This document shows, one piece after another, positions 35,930 through 46,270 of a DNA stretch of 64,000 nucleotides. Position 1 is the first letter of the stretch. Every line of letters starts with the position of its first letter. A model generated the notes under the pieces. The model searched no databases. It saw nothing but the letters and a program-made list of their open reading frames with translations, and was not told the origin of the DNA. A program made the translations under genes and the position numbers. Source of the stretch: Leptotrichia wadei (GTDB lineage Bacteria; Fusobacteriota; Fusobacteriia; Fusobacteriales; Leptotrichiaceae); NCBI RefSeq assembly GCF_007990445.1, contig NZ_AP019841.1:1178001-1242000 (forward strand), in the 5' to 3' direction.

Positions 35930-36058
35930 TATGATGACTAATTTTTATTCTCCTATCTTAATCTATTTTAATTTAAAGAAATCTACAAAAATACAATTAA
36001 GATATAAATAATCTTTTTTTGAGCAAGGGGATTAATCCCCTCGCTGTCAGTCATCATA
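35930..36058. repeat. Inverted-repeat structure with a central perfect hairpin
   Basis: TATGATGACT (35930-35939) is repeated inverted as AGTCATCATA (36049-36058). Between them AGCAAGGGGATTAATCCCCT with CGCT forms a GC-rich hairpin (36022-36045), unusual in this AT-rich setting. A T-run precedes it on the plus strand, so it is not a normal terminator for the adhesin. It may be a small MITE remnant. Confidence 0.4.
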
Positions 36059-39000
36059 AATAATTTTATAGTTATAATTATTTCTATATTTTTTAGTTTA
36101 ATTTTTATCTGCAATATAAAAAATATAATTTATCTAACTTCTATTGCTTCTATTACTCACATTGCTCTTGCTCTTCAACTCTTGAACTTCTTGCATTAAT
36201 TGTCTAATAAGTTCTGAATTTTCCTGATTTTTCCTAGATTCTTGCTCAAGCTGCTGTTTCAATTGTCGACTGTAGCTATCTTTCTGCTCTTCAATAAGTG
36301 CAACCATAGATTTCATTCTGTCAAGTTCATTCGGCATAACATCTCTTTTACCAAATTGATACCCAACTCCTAAACCTACCGCCACATCTCGTTTATTGTT
36401 CAAACTTGCACTAGCTCTGTAAACAAATCTTCCGCCATCAGAAACTCCACTAAATCCTAAAGCCATAGCTCTACCATTTTTATATGCTCCTCCAGCCACT
36501 GCTATATTAAATCTATTTGAAGCCGAGTCATTGATTTGCGGTAAATTAGCCATCGCCGCAACTCCTGCAATTCCAGCTGTCAAGTTATTATTTACTCCTG
36601 CCAGTTCTGCTCTTGTCGCTTTGTCGGCAGCACCAGCACTTATAGCATTGTAAACTTGTCGTCCTGTTACTGCGTCGTTACTTGTTGGACTTATATCACC
36701 TTCAGCAATATTCGTAACTTTTTTTCCTCCAGCATCAATTCCTGACGATGTCACGCTTGGTCCACCTGTAATTTTAATTCCGTCATCATTAACAACGGTT
36801 TTTCCCATAGTAACTCTTCCATTTGGTCCTAAATCAACATTTTCAGCCAGTCTCAATTCCAATGTATCTGGTCCAGCTGCTACAACTCCAATATTTCCAG
36901 TAGTAAGCGGTCCTGTTGCTCTACCCATAATATTTAAATTTTGTCCTAAATTACGAGTAACTATCGTTCCATTATCATCTGTATAAGTCAAAGGATTATT
37001 TTGAATGTAATTATGCACTGTAGAACCTGTTACTGTATTATTGTCTCCTGCAGCAATATTTCCAGTTCCAATACTGTTTAATTTGTCTTTTGTTCCTTGT
37101 GCCAGGTCAACCTTGTAATCAGTTATATTATTTGCATCTTTTGTTCCCTGAGTTACAGAAACAAAGCTGCTTCCACCTGAAACTGTTGTTCCATCAGCAT
37201 CAACCTTATAAACTATCTGTCCATTTGAACCTGTTGAACTAGTCACATTTGTGTTTGTTCCGCCAATTACTTCCGATTTTGAAGCGTTAATAGCTGTTGT
37301 TAAATTATTTACAGCATTTCCTAATTGACTAACATTTACTGCATCTGTCGGAGCAACTCCTGCAGCAATATTTGTAATTCTATTTCCACCATTGTCAAGT
37401 CCGCTATTTGTAAGTGAAACTGACTTGCTAGGATCCGCTGCTGACTTATTAATTGTCACTCCAGAAGAATTTACGGTCGTTGTATTTCCTGCTGCATTTG
37501 TGTAAGTGTTTCCTGCCGCAGTTGCCACATTTTTATTTCCTGCTGCATCAGTAATGGTTGTACCTTGTCCATTAGTTACAGTTGTATTTCCTGCTCCATC
37601 ATCCGCCGTAAATGTCTTAGCTTTTACAGAATTAAATTCTGGATTTTCAGTTATTCCAACTATAATTTTACCATTTCCTGCTCCATCTGACACATATGAT
37701 GTTTCAAGATTTTGTCCTTTATAATTTACTCCGCCACTTGCAAAATCTCCGCTCTCAACAGTCAATCTGCTTCCCAATTGCTGTCTAGTTCCAGCCGTAT
37801 TATTATCAGCACCATAAATTATTCCTTCATTTACTTTAGCTATCGTTTGATCAACAGCATCTTTAAATGTTGTCGGCGCTGCTCCAGTCGAACCATTTAC
37901 ATTTTTTAGTCCAGCAAATGTTGGATTTGAAAACCCAGTTCCAGACAGATCAACTGTCAATCCCAATTGAGTTCCCAAATTATTCAACTGGCTTCCATTT
38001 ATGGCCTCTTTTGAAGATGAAGAAATCTTTCCTTTTCCTACATTATCTAATGTACTTGGATTTGTAGTACTTCCATCAGCATTTAATAAACTATGTTGAA
38101 TATCACTTGGATTAATTGCTACTGCACCTGGCAATAGATTTCCATTTACATCAACATCCGATGCTTTATAGTAATTTCCGTTTACTTTAACAATTTTTTC
38201 TCCAGCAGCATTTGTATAAACTACAGGTCCATTATAAGTTGATTTATTTATAGCTTTATCCAATTGACTAACATTTACTGCATCCGTTGGATTTACTCCT
38301 GCCGCAACATTTGTAATTTTATTTCCACCGTTATCAAGTCCGTTATCTGTAAGTGAAACAGACTTGCTAGGATCTGCTGCTGATTTATTGATCACTACTC
38401 CTGTAGGATTTATAACAGTTGTATTTCCTGCCGCATTTGTATAAGTAGTTCCTGATGGTGTAGTTATCGCTTTATTTCCAGCCGCATCACTAATTATCAA
38501 TCCTGATGTATCAAACTTATTATTTCCAGCAGTTATACTATTAACATTAATATCATTTTTCAAGCTATATGTAAATGTTCCACCTGACTGGTCTACATTT
38601 AAATTATCTCCAGCCTGTAATTTTACTGTTTCTCCTGGCGTTACCAATTTATTTGATACACTTCCAGATGTTGTTCCTGTTCCTGTACTTCCTGCTACTG
38701 CATTCCATCCCGAATTATTTACAGCATTTTGAATTGCAGTTGCTACATCTCCTGCTGTTGCATAAGTATTTCCGCTTGTTACTGGTGTTACTGTCGTTTT
38801 CCCGCCTGTTGTCGATGTATTCAGTCCAGACTGCGCAATTGTAATATTTATCGTATCTCCACTTGCCGTTGTTGTTATCCCATTGCTTCCTGTTATGTTA
38901 AATTCTAGTCCCCCATCTTTATTCAATGACTGTTTTGTCGTTATATTTCCATCTGAAGCCTTTAAATTTATTGTATTATCCCCAAGTTTATTTATCGCAT

Positions 39001-39456
39001 TTGCAACTGTCTGTCCTGTTACCGCTTGATTTCCTGTTCCAGCTGGTACAGTAACTTTTCCACCTGTCGAAGAAGTTAGCGGTGTTGAATTTGTCAATGT
39101 CAATGACGGTGTTGTAACTCCATTATCGTTAATTACCGTATTTCCACCATTTGTCGTAATACTATTAATTCCTGCAACTGTCGGGTTCAAGCTGTATTTC
39201 ACTTCTCCATTCGGTCCAACTGTTACTACCGTATTATCTCCATCTTTAAAATCCAGTCCGTTTGCCAGTGTCGTTGTTAAACCTGTTCCGCTGTTTGCCT
39301 TGTAAGTTAGGTTTGTATTTGCAGCCACTTTACTTGTATCTACCGACAAATCATAATTTACATGTCCATCTCCTGAATCCACCTTTGAAACTACAGTTAC
39401 TGAACTGTCATTTGAAGTTACTGTCGTTTTCGATGCTTTCCCTACATTTGTTATCG

Positions 39457-39841
39457 CCGTTGCCACATCTCCTGCTTTCGCATAACTGTTATTATCCCCT
39501 GCTGTTACTGTCGTTGAGCCTGGCGCCGCTGTCAATGTCGTATTTTTTACTGACACTGTGTAATCTGTAATATTGTTTGAACCTGGCGTACCTGTCGCCA
39601 CTGTCACTCCATCTCCTGCTACTACTCTCGCTCCATTCGCATTTATTGTATATGTAGTCGTTGTTGTTCCATCTGAATTTTGAACATCATTTTTAACTAT
39701 ATCTTTTATATTTGTTCCTGCTACTACATCTATTGATTTTCTTGCAATATTACTTATTACTTTATTTCCATCATTATTGATATTGCTTAAACTTTTGTTT
39801 GCCGCATCCAGTTTTGTAACATCTACCGACAAATCATACAC
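39457..39841 (-). repeat. In-frame direct repeat inside the adhesin stalk (copy 1)
   Basis: Nearly identical to 40423-40807; the two copies lie 966 bases (322 codons) apart. Encoded segments include ARVVAGDGVTVATGTPGSNN and AAPGSTTVTAGDNNSYAKAG. Confidence 0.85.
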
Positions 39842-40422
39842 GTCTTGATTTCCGCTTGTTGTTTTATTTATTACAACCGAACTGTCATTCGATGTCACTT
39901 TTGTTTTCGTGCTGTCTACATAATCTTTATTTGTTGCATCTGTTCCCACTGTTGGTGCATTATTTATTGTAACTTTTGGTGTTGTAATTCCATTGTCGTT
40001 AATTACCGTATTTCCACCATTTGTTGAGATGTTGTCCAATCCAGTTAAATTTTTTGCTAATTGAATATTTAAAGTATTATTTCCATCTGCTATAACAGCT
40101 ATATTCCCTGATGTTGTTGCTCCTGTTGCTCCGCCTTTTATATCCAGCTGATCTCCCAATTTTCTAGTTACAACTGTTCCGCTATCTCCTCCAAATTTTA
40201 AAGGATTATTGTTGATTAAGTCTGTTTTTGCATTAGTTATTGCTGTATTTACAGTATCTCCTGTCACTAATTTAGTGTCTCCTGCCGCTACTTTCCCTGA
40301 CTTATCTATTGTAATATTGTAAATTGTATGTCCGTCTGGTGATGTATTATCAGTAGCTACATTTATTGAACTGTCTGGCGATTTTACTTCTGTTTTTGCT
40401 GCTTTTGCCGCATTAGTTATTG

Positions 40423-40807
40423 CAGTTGCCACATCTCCTGCTTTCGCATAACTGTTATTATCCCCTGCTGTTACTGTCGTTGAGCCTGGCGCCGCTGTCA
40501 ATGTCGTATTTTTTACTGACACTGTGTAATCTGTAATATTGTTTGAACCTGGCGTACCTGTCGCCACTGTCACTCCATCTCCTGCTACTACTCTCGCTCC
40601 ATTCACATTTATTGTATATGTAGTCGTTGTTGTTCCATCTGAATTTTGAACATCATTTTTAACTATATTCTTTATATTCGTTCCTGCTACTACATCTACT
40701 GATTTTCTTGCAATGCCGCTTATTACTTTGTTTCCATCATTATTGATATTGCTTAAACTTTTGTTTGCCGCATCCAGTTTTGTAACATCTACTGACAGGT
40801 CATAGTT
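40423..40807 (-). repeat. In-frame direct repeat inside the adhesin stalk (copy 2)
   Basis: Second copy of the repeat at 39457-39841. Only a few scattered base differences are visible, most of them near the ends. Confidence 0.85.
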
Positions 40808-41050
40808 TTTATGTCCATCTGGCTTTGTAGTTTCTGTCACTGTTATTGAATTATCATCTGAAGATACTGTTGTTTTTGCTGCTTTTACTTGGCTCACATT
40901 TGCTGCATCCGTATCAGCCGTTCCAGGAGCGACATTTGTTATTTTTTTGTTTCCAGCATCAATTCCGTTGTTATTTATTGTCACAGGCCCTACTTTTAAG
41001 CTTCCAGTTGACCCTAAATCCACATCTTTTTTCAATGAATATGTATATTT

Positions 41051-43162
41051 TTACGAACCTGTCGCCAAATTTTGCTCTACTTCCAAATTTTTACCCGCAA
41101 CAAATTGAACTTCATCTCCAGGCATAACCTGTGTTGATGTTGCGGAACCGCTTAAATTTCCACCAGCATTTGCCTTCCAAGTTTTCCCAAGTTCATTTGC
41201 TACTGCAAATAATTGTGAACCATTGATTGCATCTGTACTTGTTGCTGTTACTCTACCAGCTGCAACATTTTGAATTTGTCTTTCTCTTCCAGCCGATCCA
41301 ACTGAAAATGCAGCATCAGGATTACTTCCTGCAAAAGTTCCATAAGTAATGCTCTTTCCAGTTCCAGGTACTGTTATTGTCGCTTTTGAAACACCTGTTG
41401 TCGCTGATGTAGAAGAATCTGAACCGATTGCAACATCTTTCACCGCATTAACTGTTGATCTGTTTCCAATAGCCATTGAATTATCCTTGCTTGCATTTGA
41501 ACCTTGACCAATTGCTATCGCTGCATTTCCTGTTGCTTTCGAGTATGAACCAACAGCCACCGAGTTATTAGTAGAAGCAGTAGAATTTGTACCGATACTT
41601 ACAACATTATCTACTGTCACTTTTTTAGTTGCATTTGTTCCAACTATGATATTATTTCCTCCAACTATTTCTTGTCCTGCCTGAAATCCTATTATAGTGT
41701 TAGAACCTCCATTTAAACCTTTAGCAGATTGATATCCCATAGAAATATTATGTCCGCCAGTTACTTTTTGTCCTGCTTGATATCCTATGGCTGTATTACC
41801 TACTCCATCAGTATTCTGTCCTGAATCTGATCCTATCGATACATTACTGCTGCTTTTTACTCCAATTCCTGCATTAATCCCCATAGATGTATTGTTGTCA
41901 CCAACTACATTTTGTCCTGAACCTGACCCAAATGCAACGTTATTAGTCCCAATTATATTTTGACCAGCACTATGTCCTACGGCTGTATTATGTCCTATAG
42001 ATGATGTTACATTTCTTCCAGCATTTGTTCCTATAGCAATGTTATCTCCACCACCTGAACTTGTTGTTGTTACATTTTGACCAGCATTTGTTCCTATGGC
42101 TACATTACTTCCACCTCCATTTGCAATTACATTTTGTCCGGCATTTAACCCTATGGCCGTGTTAGATGACGCTTCAACATTTTGTCCCGAATTCATTCCT
42201 ATTGCTGTATTAGTATTTCCAGTAACAGTTTTTCCTGCTCTAAGTCCAAATGCTGAATTCCCATCTCCTTTGCTATCTTGACCTGCATTAGTTCCCAGAT
42301 AGCTGTTAAATTGACCATTCATTCCTTTTCCAGCTTCGTAACCTATTGAAATATTTTTAATATCATAATTACTTACAGTTAAATCACGGCCTGTTTCTGC
42401 AGAATTACCTATTGCTATATTACTATCATGATTAGCCTGCGTTCCCTTTCCTATTGCAACTGCTTTATCTCCTCTTGCACTAGAATTTGTACCAATCGCT
42501 ATTGCATCTTTTGCTAATCCAAAAGTAGCTCCTGAACCATTTCCAGCTTTTGAATTTAATCCAAATGCAATTGATCCTTCTGAAGTTGAAGCTGAGTTTT
42601 CACCAATTGCTATACCATTTGCCGCACTTACGCCAGCATTATTACCAAAAATAAGAGCATTGTTTGCAGTCACCTCTACTGTATTGTTATTCCCTATAAC
42701 ACGGTTTCCTGAAGTTGCTCCTTTTATGTTATTGTTATTACCAAATACTCCTAAATTACTTGCTGCAATAGTTCCATTATCATTCCCTAATGAATAAGTT
42801 CCAGCTCCTGTAATTGTAGTCGGATCTCCAATCGCTCCTGAACCAACCCCGCTTACAACATTTCCTGTCCCAATTGAAATAGTATTTTTAGCTATTGCCT
42901 TTGCACCTGTTCCTATTGCTACTGCATTTATCCCGTTAGCACCAGCTGTACCTGTTGCAGCATTTCCATCTCCAGCTCTTGAATCCAGTCCAATTGCTAC
43001 AGCCCCTTTGCTGTTGGCTTCCGCACCATATCCCATTGATGTTGCAGATTCTCCAACTGTCTTTACTTTTGTTCCTATGGCAATTGATGTTTTTCCTTTA
43101 GAACTTGCTGCTCCTCCTAATGCTATAGAGCCCTCTCCTTCTGAACTCGCACCTACTCCCAA
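41051..43162 (-). pseudogene. Trimeric autotransporter adhesin: head-repeat part
   Basis: 703 codons almost wholly made of Hep/Hag-type 14-residue repeats, such as NTAIGMNSGQNVEASS and NVAFGSGSGQNVVGDN, each giving one turn of a left-handed beta-roll head in the trimer. The last 90 residues (AAGRVTATSTDAINGSQLFA) are a neck leading to the stalk. It joins the N-terminal part through a one-base frameshift near 43240 and the stalk part through an in-frame TAA at 41051-41053. It has neither start region nor anchor of its own. Confidence 0.8.
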
Positions 43163-43869
43163 TGCTGTTGAATATGCTCCTGATGCCTTTGTTTTTGTCC
43201 CGAATGCAGTTGACAGGTGTCCTGATGAAGTAGATTTGCTATAGATCCCGCTCCGCCTGATTCTGTTTTTACATATGTAGTTGTCCCTATCAAATCTACT
43301 CCTGTTAAATTCTTAAAAACTACTCCAGCTATACTGTTTGCCTGATTCAAGTCATCTCCACCAATTGCTATTGAAGAAGATCCGCTTGCAATTGTGTCTC
43401 CACCTATACTTATAGATTGGTCTCCCGTTGCCTGCGCTCCTCCAGCATTTTGAATATTTCCACCAATTGCTACCGCTTGACCACCTGAAGCTTTAGAATT
43501 ATAACCCACGGCCACTCCTGAAGATGCTAGCGACTGGGCATCCTTACCAATCGATATTGCACCATTTCCAGTAGATGTTGTATCTCCTCCTATTGCTATT
43601 GCAAATGCTGATCCAGAATTTGAGGCATTTGCATTATTACCTATCGCTATCGCAGTAGATACCGCTGCCGCACTTGTTTTTTTTACAGACTGGTTATTAG
43701 GTGATCCGGCAGTTTCACCTATTGTTATTGATGCTTCTGCTTTCTCGCTTGTCAATATTTCACTAGCAACTACAGTCGTAGCCAGTGATGCCACTCTCGC
43801 CACTTTACTAAATAATACTTTTGAAATTTTTTTCTTATTTTTCTTTTTCGTTTTCGTTTTCGTTTTCAT
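43153..43869 (-). pseudogene. Trimeric autotransporter adhesin: signal peptide and first head repeats
   Basis: The gene starts at the ATG at 43869 after GGAGGTCAA. An unusually Lys/Thr-rich N-terminus (KTKTKTKKKNKKK) leads to a hydrophobic signal segment ending about residue 45 (SEKAEAS). Hep/Hag repeats follow (AIAIGNNANASNS; SIAIGGDD). Near 43240 the frame slips: this frame continues with nonsense (LLHQDTCQLHSGQ) and stops at 43153, while adding one base gives STSSGHLSTAFGTKTKASGA and joins the next segment. Taken together the gene would be about 2,580 residues. Confidence 0.8.
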
Positions 43870-44252
43870 TTGACCTCCAAATCAATTCCTTTTTTATAAA
43901 GATTACATAATTTTCTGTTATTAATAACTTTTTTATTTCCATTTATTGCTTTTTTTAAATTTCACATATTAAATTTTATAAATTATTTAGAAATCTCTTT
44001 TTATTTCTCTTATTTTAGAATATATTATACTTTACTTTTTAAGATTTAACAAGTTTTTTTTTTATATAACACCTGTTTTTTTTATTATTTTTTATTTTCC
44101 ATTTAATTATCGTCAGAATATAAATCTTAATATTTCTAAAAAAGGTCAAAAAATCTCAAAAATAAAAAAACTTTAGGCTTATATCACACTTTTTATAACT
44201 GATATTCACTTAATTATTTGTTATTATTGATTTCTTTTGACCTTATTAATAT
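43870..44252. other. Adhesin leader and spacer
   Basis: 383 bases without a gene. They hold the adhesin promoter (44024-44052) and, beyond it, plain AT-rich sequence up to the end of the 230-codon frame. Confidence 0.45.
44024..44052 (-). promoter_or_regulatory. Promoter of the adhesin gene
   Basis: Minus-strand TTGTTA (44047-44052), 17-base spacer, TATAAT (44024-44029). The start near 44017 gives a leader of about 148 bases, long enough for post-transcriptional control. Confidence 0.6.
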
Positions 44253-44906
44253 TTATCTTTTTTCAATATTCGCTTCCTCTAATGTCATTCCATATTTTTT
44301 TCCATACTGCTCTTCAAATTTTTGATGGAATAAATCTCTCAATTCCTTTTGAACAACATTCTTTGGCTCCAAATATCTTCTCTTTATTTCTGCCTCTTTT
44401 TCTGGCCTTGTATATTTTGCATAAGCTGTATAAGGCAAATCGCTGTAAACCTTATCTGACGGATCCAACTTTTTGTCTTCTATCAATTTTTTCCAAACAT
44501 ATTTATTTTCGGTATTTGCCACATAATACTGAATTTCATCAACTTCCATTTTCGAACCTTCCACTCTGGCACCTGGCGTATCAAGCCTGCACAATCTCAC
44601 CATTTCCCCAGTAATGCTGTCCTCTCTCAAAATCGAATGACCTCTTTTCTTTCTGCAATGTTTCGCCGGAGCATCATCCAAATCTGAATAGACTATTATT
44701 TCATTGCTTTTATCTCTTTCATTCAAAAATTTTGTTCTATACTGCTTCCCGTCTGACCCCATCTTAGGAAATCTATTACTTTCCCTAGAATATGGCACTA
44801 CATATCTCTTTCCTTCAATTTCACGAGATTCCCCCACAATCCCTGTCGAATACAAGTTTATTACAATTAAAGCCATTCCTGCAATTATTAATCCTTTTTT
44901 CTTCAC
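44253..44906 (-). CDS. Exported or membrane-anchored protein of unknown function
   Basis: 217 residues if started at the GTG at 44906, which lies 8 bases after GGAG; an ATG at 44912 is too close to that site and a TTG at 44945 is less likely. A basic start (KKKGLIIAGMALIVINLYST) forms a signal or anchor helix. The rest is charged, with no domain recognised; it holds one pair of cysteines (KHCRKKRG and RLCRLD). It lies between the adhesin and galU and is transcribed in the same direction. Confidence 0.5.
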   Translation of the reverse strand: MKKKGLIIAGMALIVINLYSTGIVGESREIEGKRYVVPYSRESNRFPKMGSDGKQYRTKFLNERDKSNEIIVYSDLDDAPAKHCRKKRGHSILREDSITGEMVRLCRLDTPGARVEGSKMEVDEIQYYVANTENKYVWKKLIEDKKLDPSDKVYSDLPYTAYAKYTRPEKEAEIKRRYLEPKNVVQKELRDLFHQKFEEQYGKKYGMTLEEANIEKR

Positions 44907-44945
44907 TTCCATTTCTCCTTTTCTATTTACTGTAGTTACTTGCAA

Positions 44946-45172
44946 AAGTCTATTTTATTTCAACAAAAATTCAACTTTCGAGACATTGCTTTTCCTCTTT
45001 AAAACCCCTAAAATTAATTTCTCAAAAAATTCTATCATAATTTACATATTTGTGTCAATTACATTTACTAAACTTTTATTATACTTGTTAATTTTACTAA
45101 CAAAATACCTTTCCCCCTTACAAAGAAATTCACAACAGTTCTGTCACTCAATGGAAAACGATATAGAATAAA
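44946..45172. other. Spacer upstream of the 230-codon gene
   Basis: AT-rich with no gene or strong structure seen. It should hold the promoter of the exported protein gene. Confidence 0.35.
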
Positions 45173-45213
45173 TAAAAAAAGACTAACTTCTGTTTTTATG
45201 CAGAAATTAATCT
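45173..45213 (-). terminator. Terminator of galU
   Basis: On the minus strand GATTAATTTCTG pairs (with G-U pairs) with CAGAAGTTAGTC around CATAAAAA, followed by TTTTTTTATTT. Confidence 0.65.
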
Positions 45214-45230
45214 TTATTAATCAGGTTCCA

Positions 45231-45312
45231 GCGAACTGCTCCTACTTTTAGAAACGGAAGCTTCTTGGGAAGTATCTGCTTTTACTACCAATCTCTTCAG
45301 GCAATCCCTGCA
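45231..45312 (-). repeat. Solo right end of an IS605-type element (omega-RNA remnant)
   Basis: About 80 bases match the right ends at 17806 and 49784: the central AGCTTCTTGGGAAGTATCTGC is identical, and CTCTTCAGGCAATCCCTGC matches the next block with a 9-base deletion between. The end hairpin is weakened (CTCCTAC against ACGGAAG). No tnpB or left end is present nearby. It sits between the galU stop codon and the galU terminator, so it is probably transcribed. Confidence 0.7.
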
Positions 45313-45317
45313 AAGAA

Positions 45318-46220
45318 CTATAATTTTTCTATTAAGCCTTTTAAATATTCTTTTACTCTATCCTTTAGTTCTTCATGCCTAAGTCCAAATTCGACATTTG
45401 CAACAAACATTCCAAATTTATCTCCAGTATCGTATCTCAATCCATCAAAATTATATGCATATAATTTTTCACCATTATTTTTCATTGCCAAAATTGCATC
45501 TGTCAACTGTATTTCTCCACCTTTTCCAGGTTTTGTATTTTTTAAATATGAAAAAATTTCAGGCTCCAGCACATAACGTCCTAGTGCGGCAAGATTACTT
45601 GGCGCTTCATCAACAGACGGCTTTTCAATAAAATCTTCCACAGCCACTGTTTTTTCATCAATCTTTTTCAATGGCTTTATTATTCCATATTTTGAAACAT
45701 TTTTATGAGGAACTTCCTGAACTCCTAAAATTGTTCCGCCTTGCAGTTCCTTATATTTCTCCACAAGCTGTTTCGTAACAGGAAGCTGTCCTTTTTCCTT
45801 ATCTGTGTAAATAATGTCATCTCCCAGAAGCACAACAAATGGCTCATCTCCCACAAAGGCTTCAGCACAGCTTATCGCATGCCCTAATCCCAATGGCTTT
45901 TTCTGACGCACATAATAAATATTTGACATTTCAGAAATATGATTTACCACTTTCAAAAGATCTTTTTTCCCATTTTCTTCCAAAGTTCTTTCAAGTTCAT
46001 ACGAATAATCAAAATGATTTTCAATTGATCCCTTATTTCTTCCAGTAATAATTAAAATTTCTTCAATTCCGGCTGCCAAAAGCTCCTCCACAAGATACTG
46101 CAATGCCGGCTTATCCACAATTACAAGCATTTCCTTAGGCTGTGCCTTTGTCGCAGGCAATACTCTTGTTCCAAGTCCTGCTGCTGGAATAACGGCTTTC
46201 CTTATTTTTTTCACACCCAT
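45318..46220 (-). CDS. galU: UTP-glucose-1-phosphate uridylyltransferase
   Basis: 300 residues. VIPAAGLGTRVLPATKAQPK, the metal-binding VVLLGDDIIY, VEDFIEKP and the GALU-type YDTGDKFGMFVANVEF are all present. It makes UDP-glucose for polysaccharide, LPS or glycolipid synthesis. CAGGAGGTAG precedes the ATG. Its 3' untranslated region carries a solo IS605 right end before the terminator. Confidence 0.95.
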   Translation of the reverse strand: MGVKKIRKAVIPAAGLGTRVLPATKAQPKEMLVIVDKPALQYLVEELLAAGIEEILIITGRNKGSIENHFDYSYELERTLEENGKKDLLKVVNHISEMSNIYYVRQKKPLGLGHAISCAEAFVGDEPFVVLLGDDIIYTDKEKGQLPVTKQLVEKYKELQGGTILGVQEVPHKNVSKYGIIKPLKKIDEKTVAVEDFIEKPSVDEAPSNLAALGRYVLEPEIFSYLKNTKPGKGGEIQLTDAILAMKNNGEKLYAYNFDGLRYDTGDKFGMFVANVEFGLRHEELKDRVKEYLKGLIEKL

Positions 46221-46270
46221 AAACTACCTCCTGTTATATTTAATAAGAACATCTTTTTCAAATTAAAGAA

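Larger units (their letters stand above)
35616..36133. other. AT-rich region between the adhesin and folB
   Basis: 518 bases without a gene. It contains a possible folB promoter (TATAAT on the minus strand at 35830-35835), the block shared with the folE leader (35870-35907), and a nested inverted-repeat structure at 35930-36058. Confidence 0.45.
36134..41035 (-). pseudogene. Trimeric autotransporter adhesin: stalk and YadA anchor part
   Basis: 1633 codons in the same frame as the segment ending at 41051; only a TAA separates them. The stalk is made of repeated coiled-coil/neck modules (for example NVSQL, SVSLTDNGLDNGGNKITNVA, GSQLNNLG) typical of YadA-like stalks. The C-terminal anchor strands occur at about residues 1490-1565 (RFNIAVAGGAYKNGRAMALG to VAVGLGVGYQFG). 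About 65 further residues follow with a Glu/Gln-rich coiled coil, where YadA proteins usually end. Two 385-base sections (39457-39841 and 40423-40807) are nearly identical. On its own this piece has no signal peptide and cannot be exported. Confidence 0.8.

Noticed and set aside
36021-36046. Strong hairpin after the adhesin gene as a rho-independent terminator
   Set aside because: On the minus strand the stem is followed by CAAAAAAAG, not by T residues; only a structural repeat is reported.
37506-41127. Plus-strand frames of 60-102 codons across the adhesin
   Set aside because: They are antisense shadows of the repetitive head and stalk coding sequence, with no ribosome sites and low-complexity translations.
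36134-43869. Phase-variable switching as the cause of the split adhesin
   Set aside because: Neither lesion lies in a homopolymer or short tandem repeat long enough for frequent slippage; mutation or sequence error fits better.
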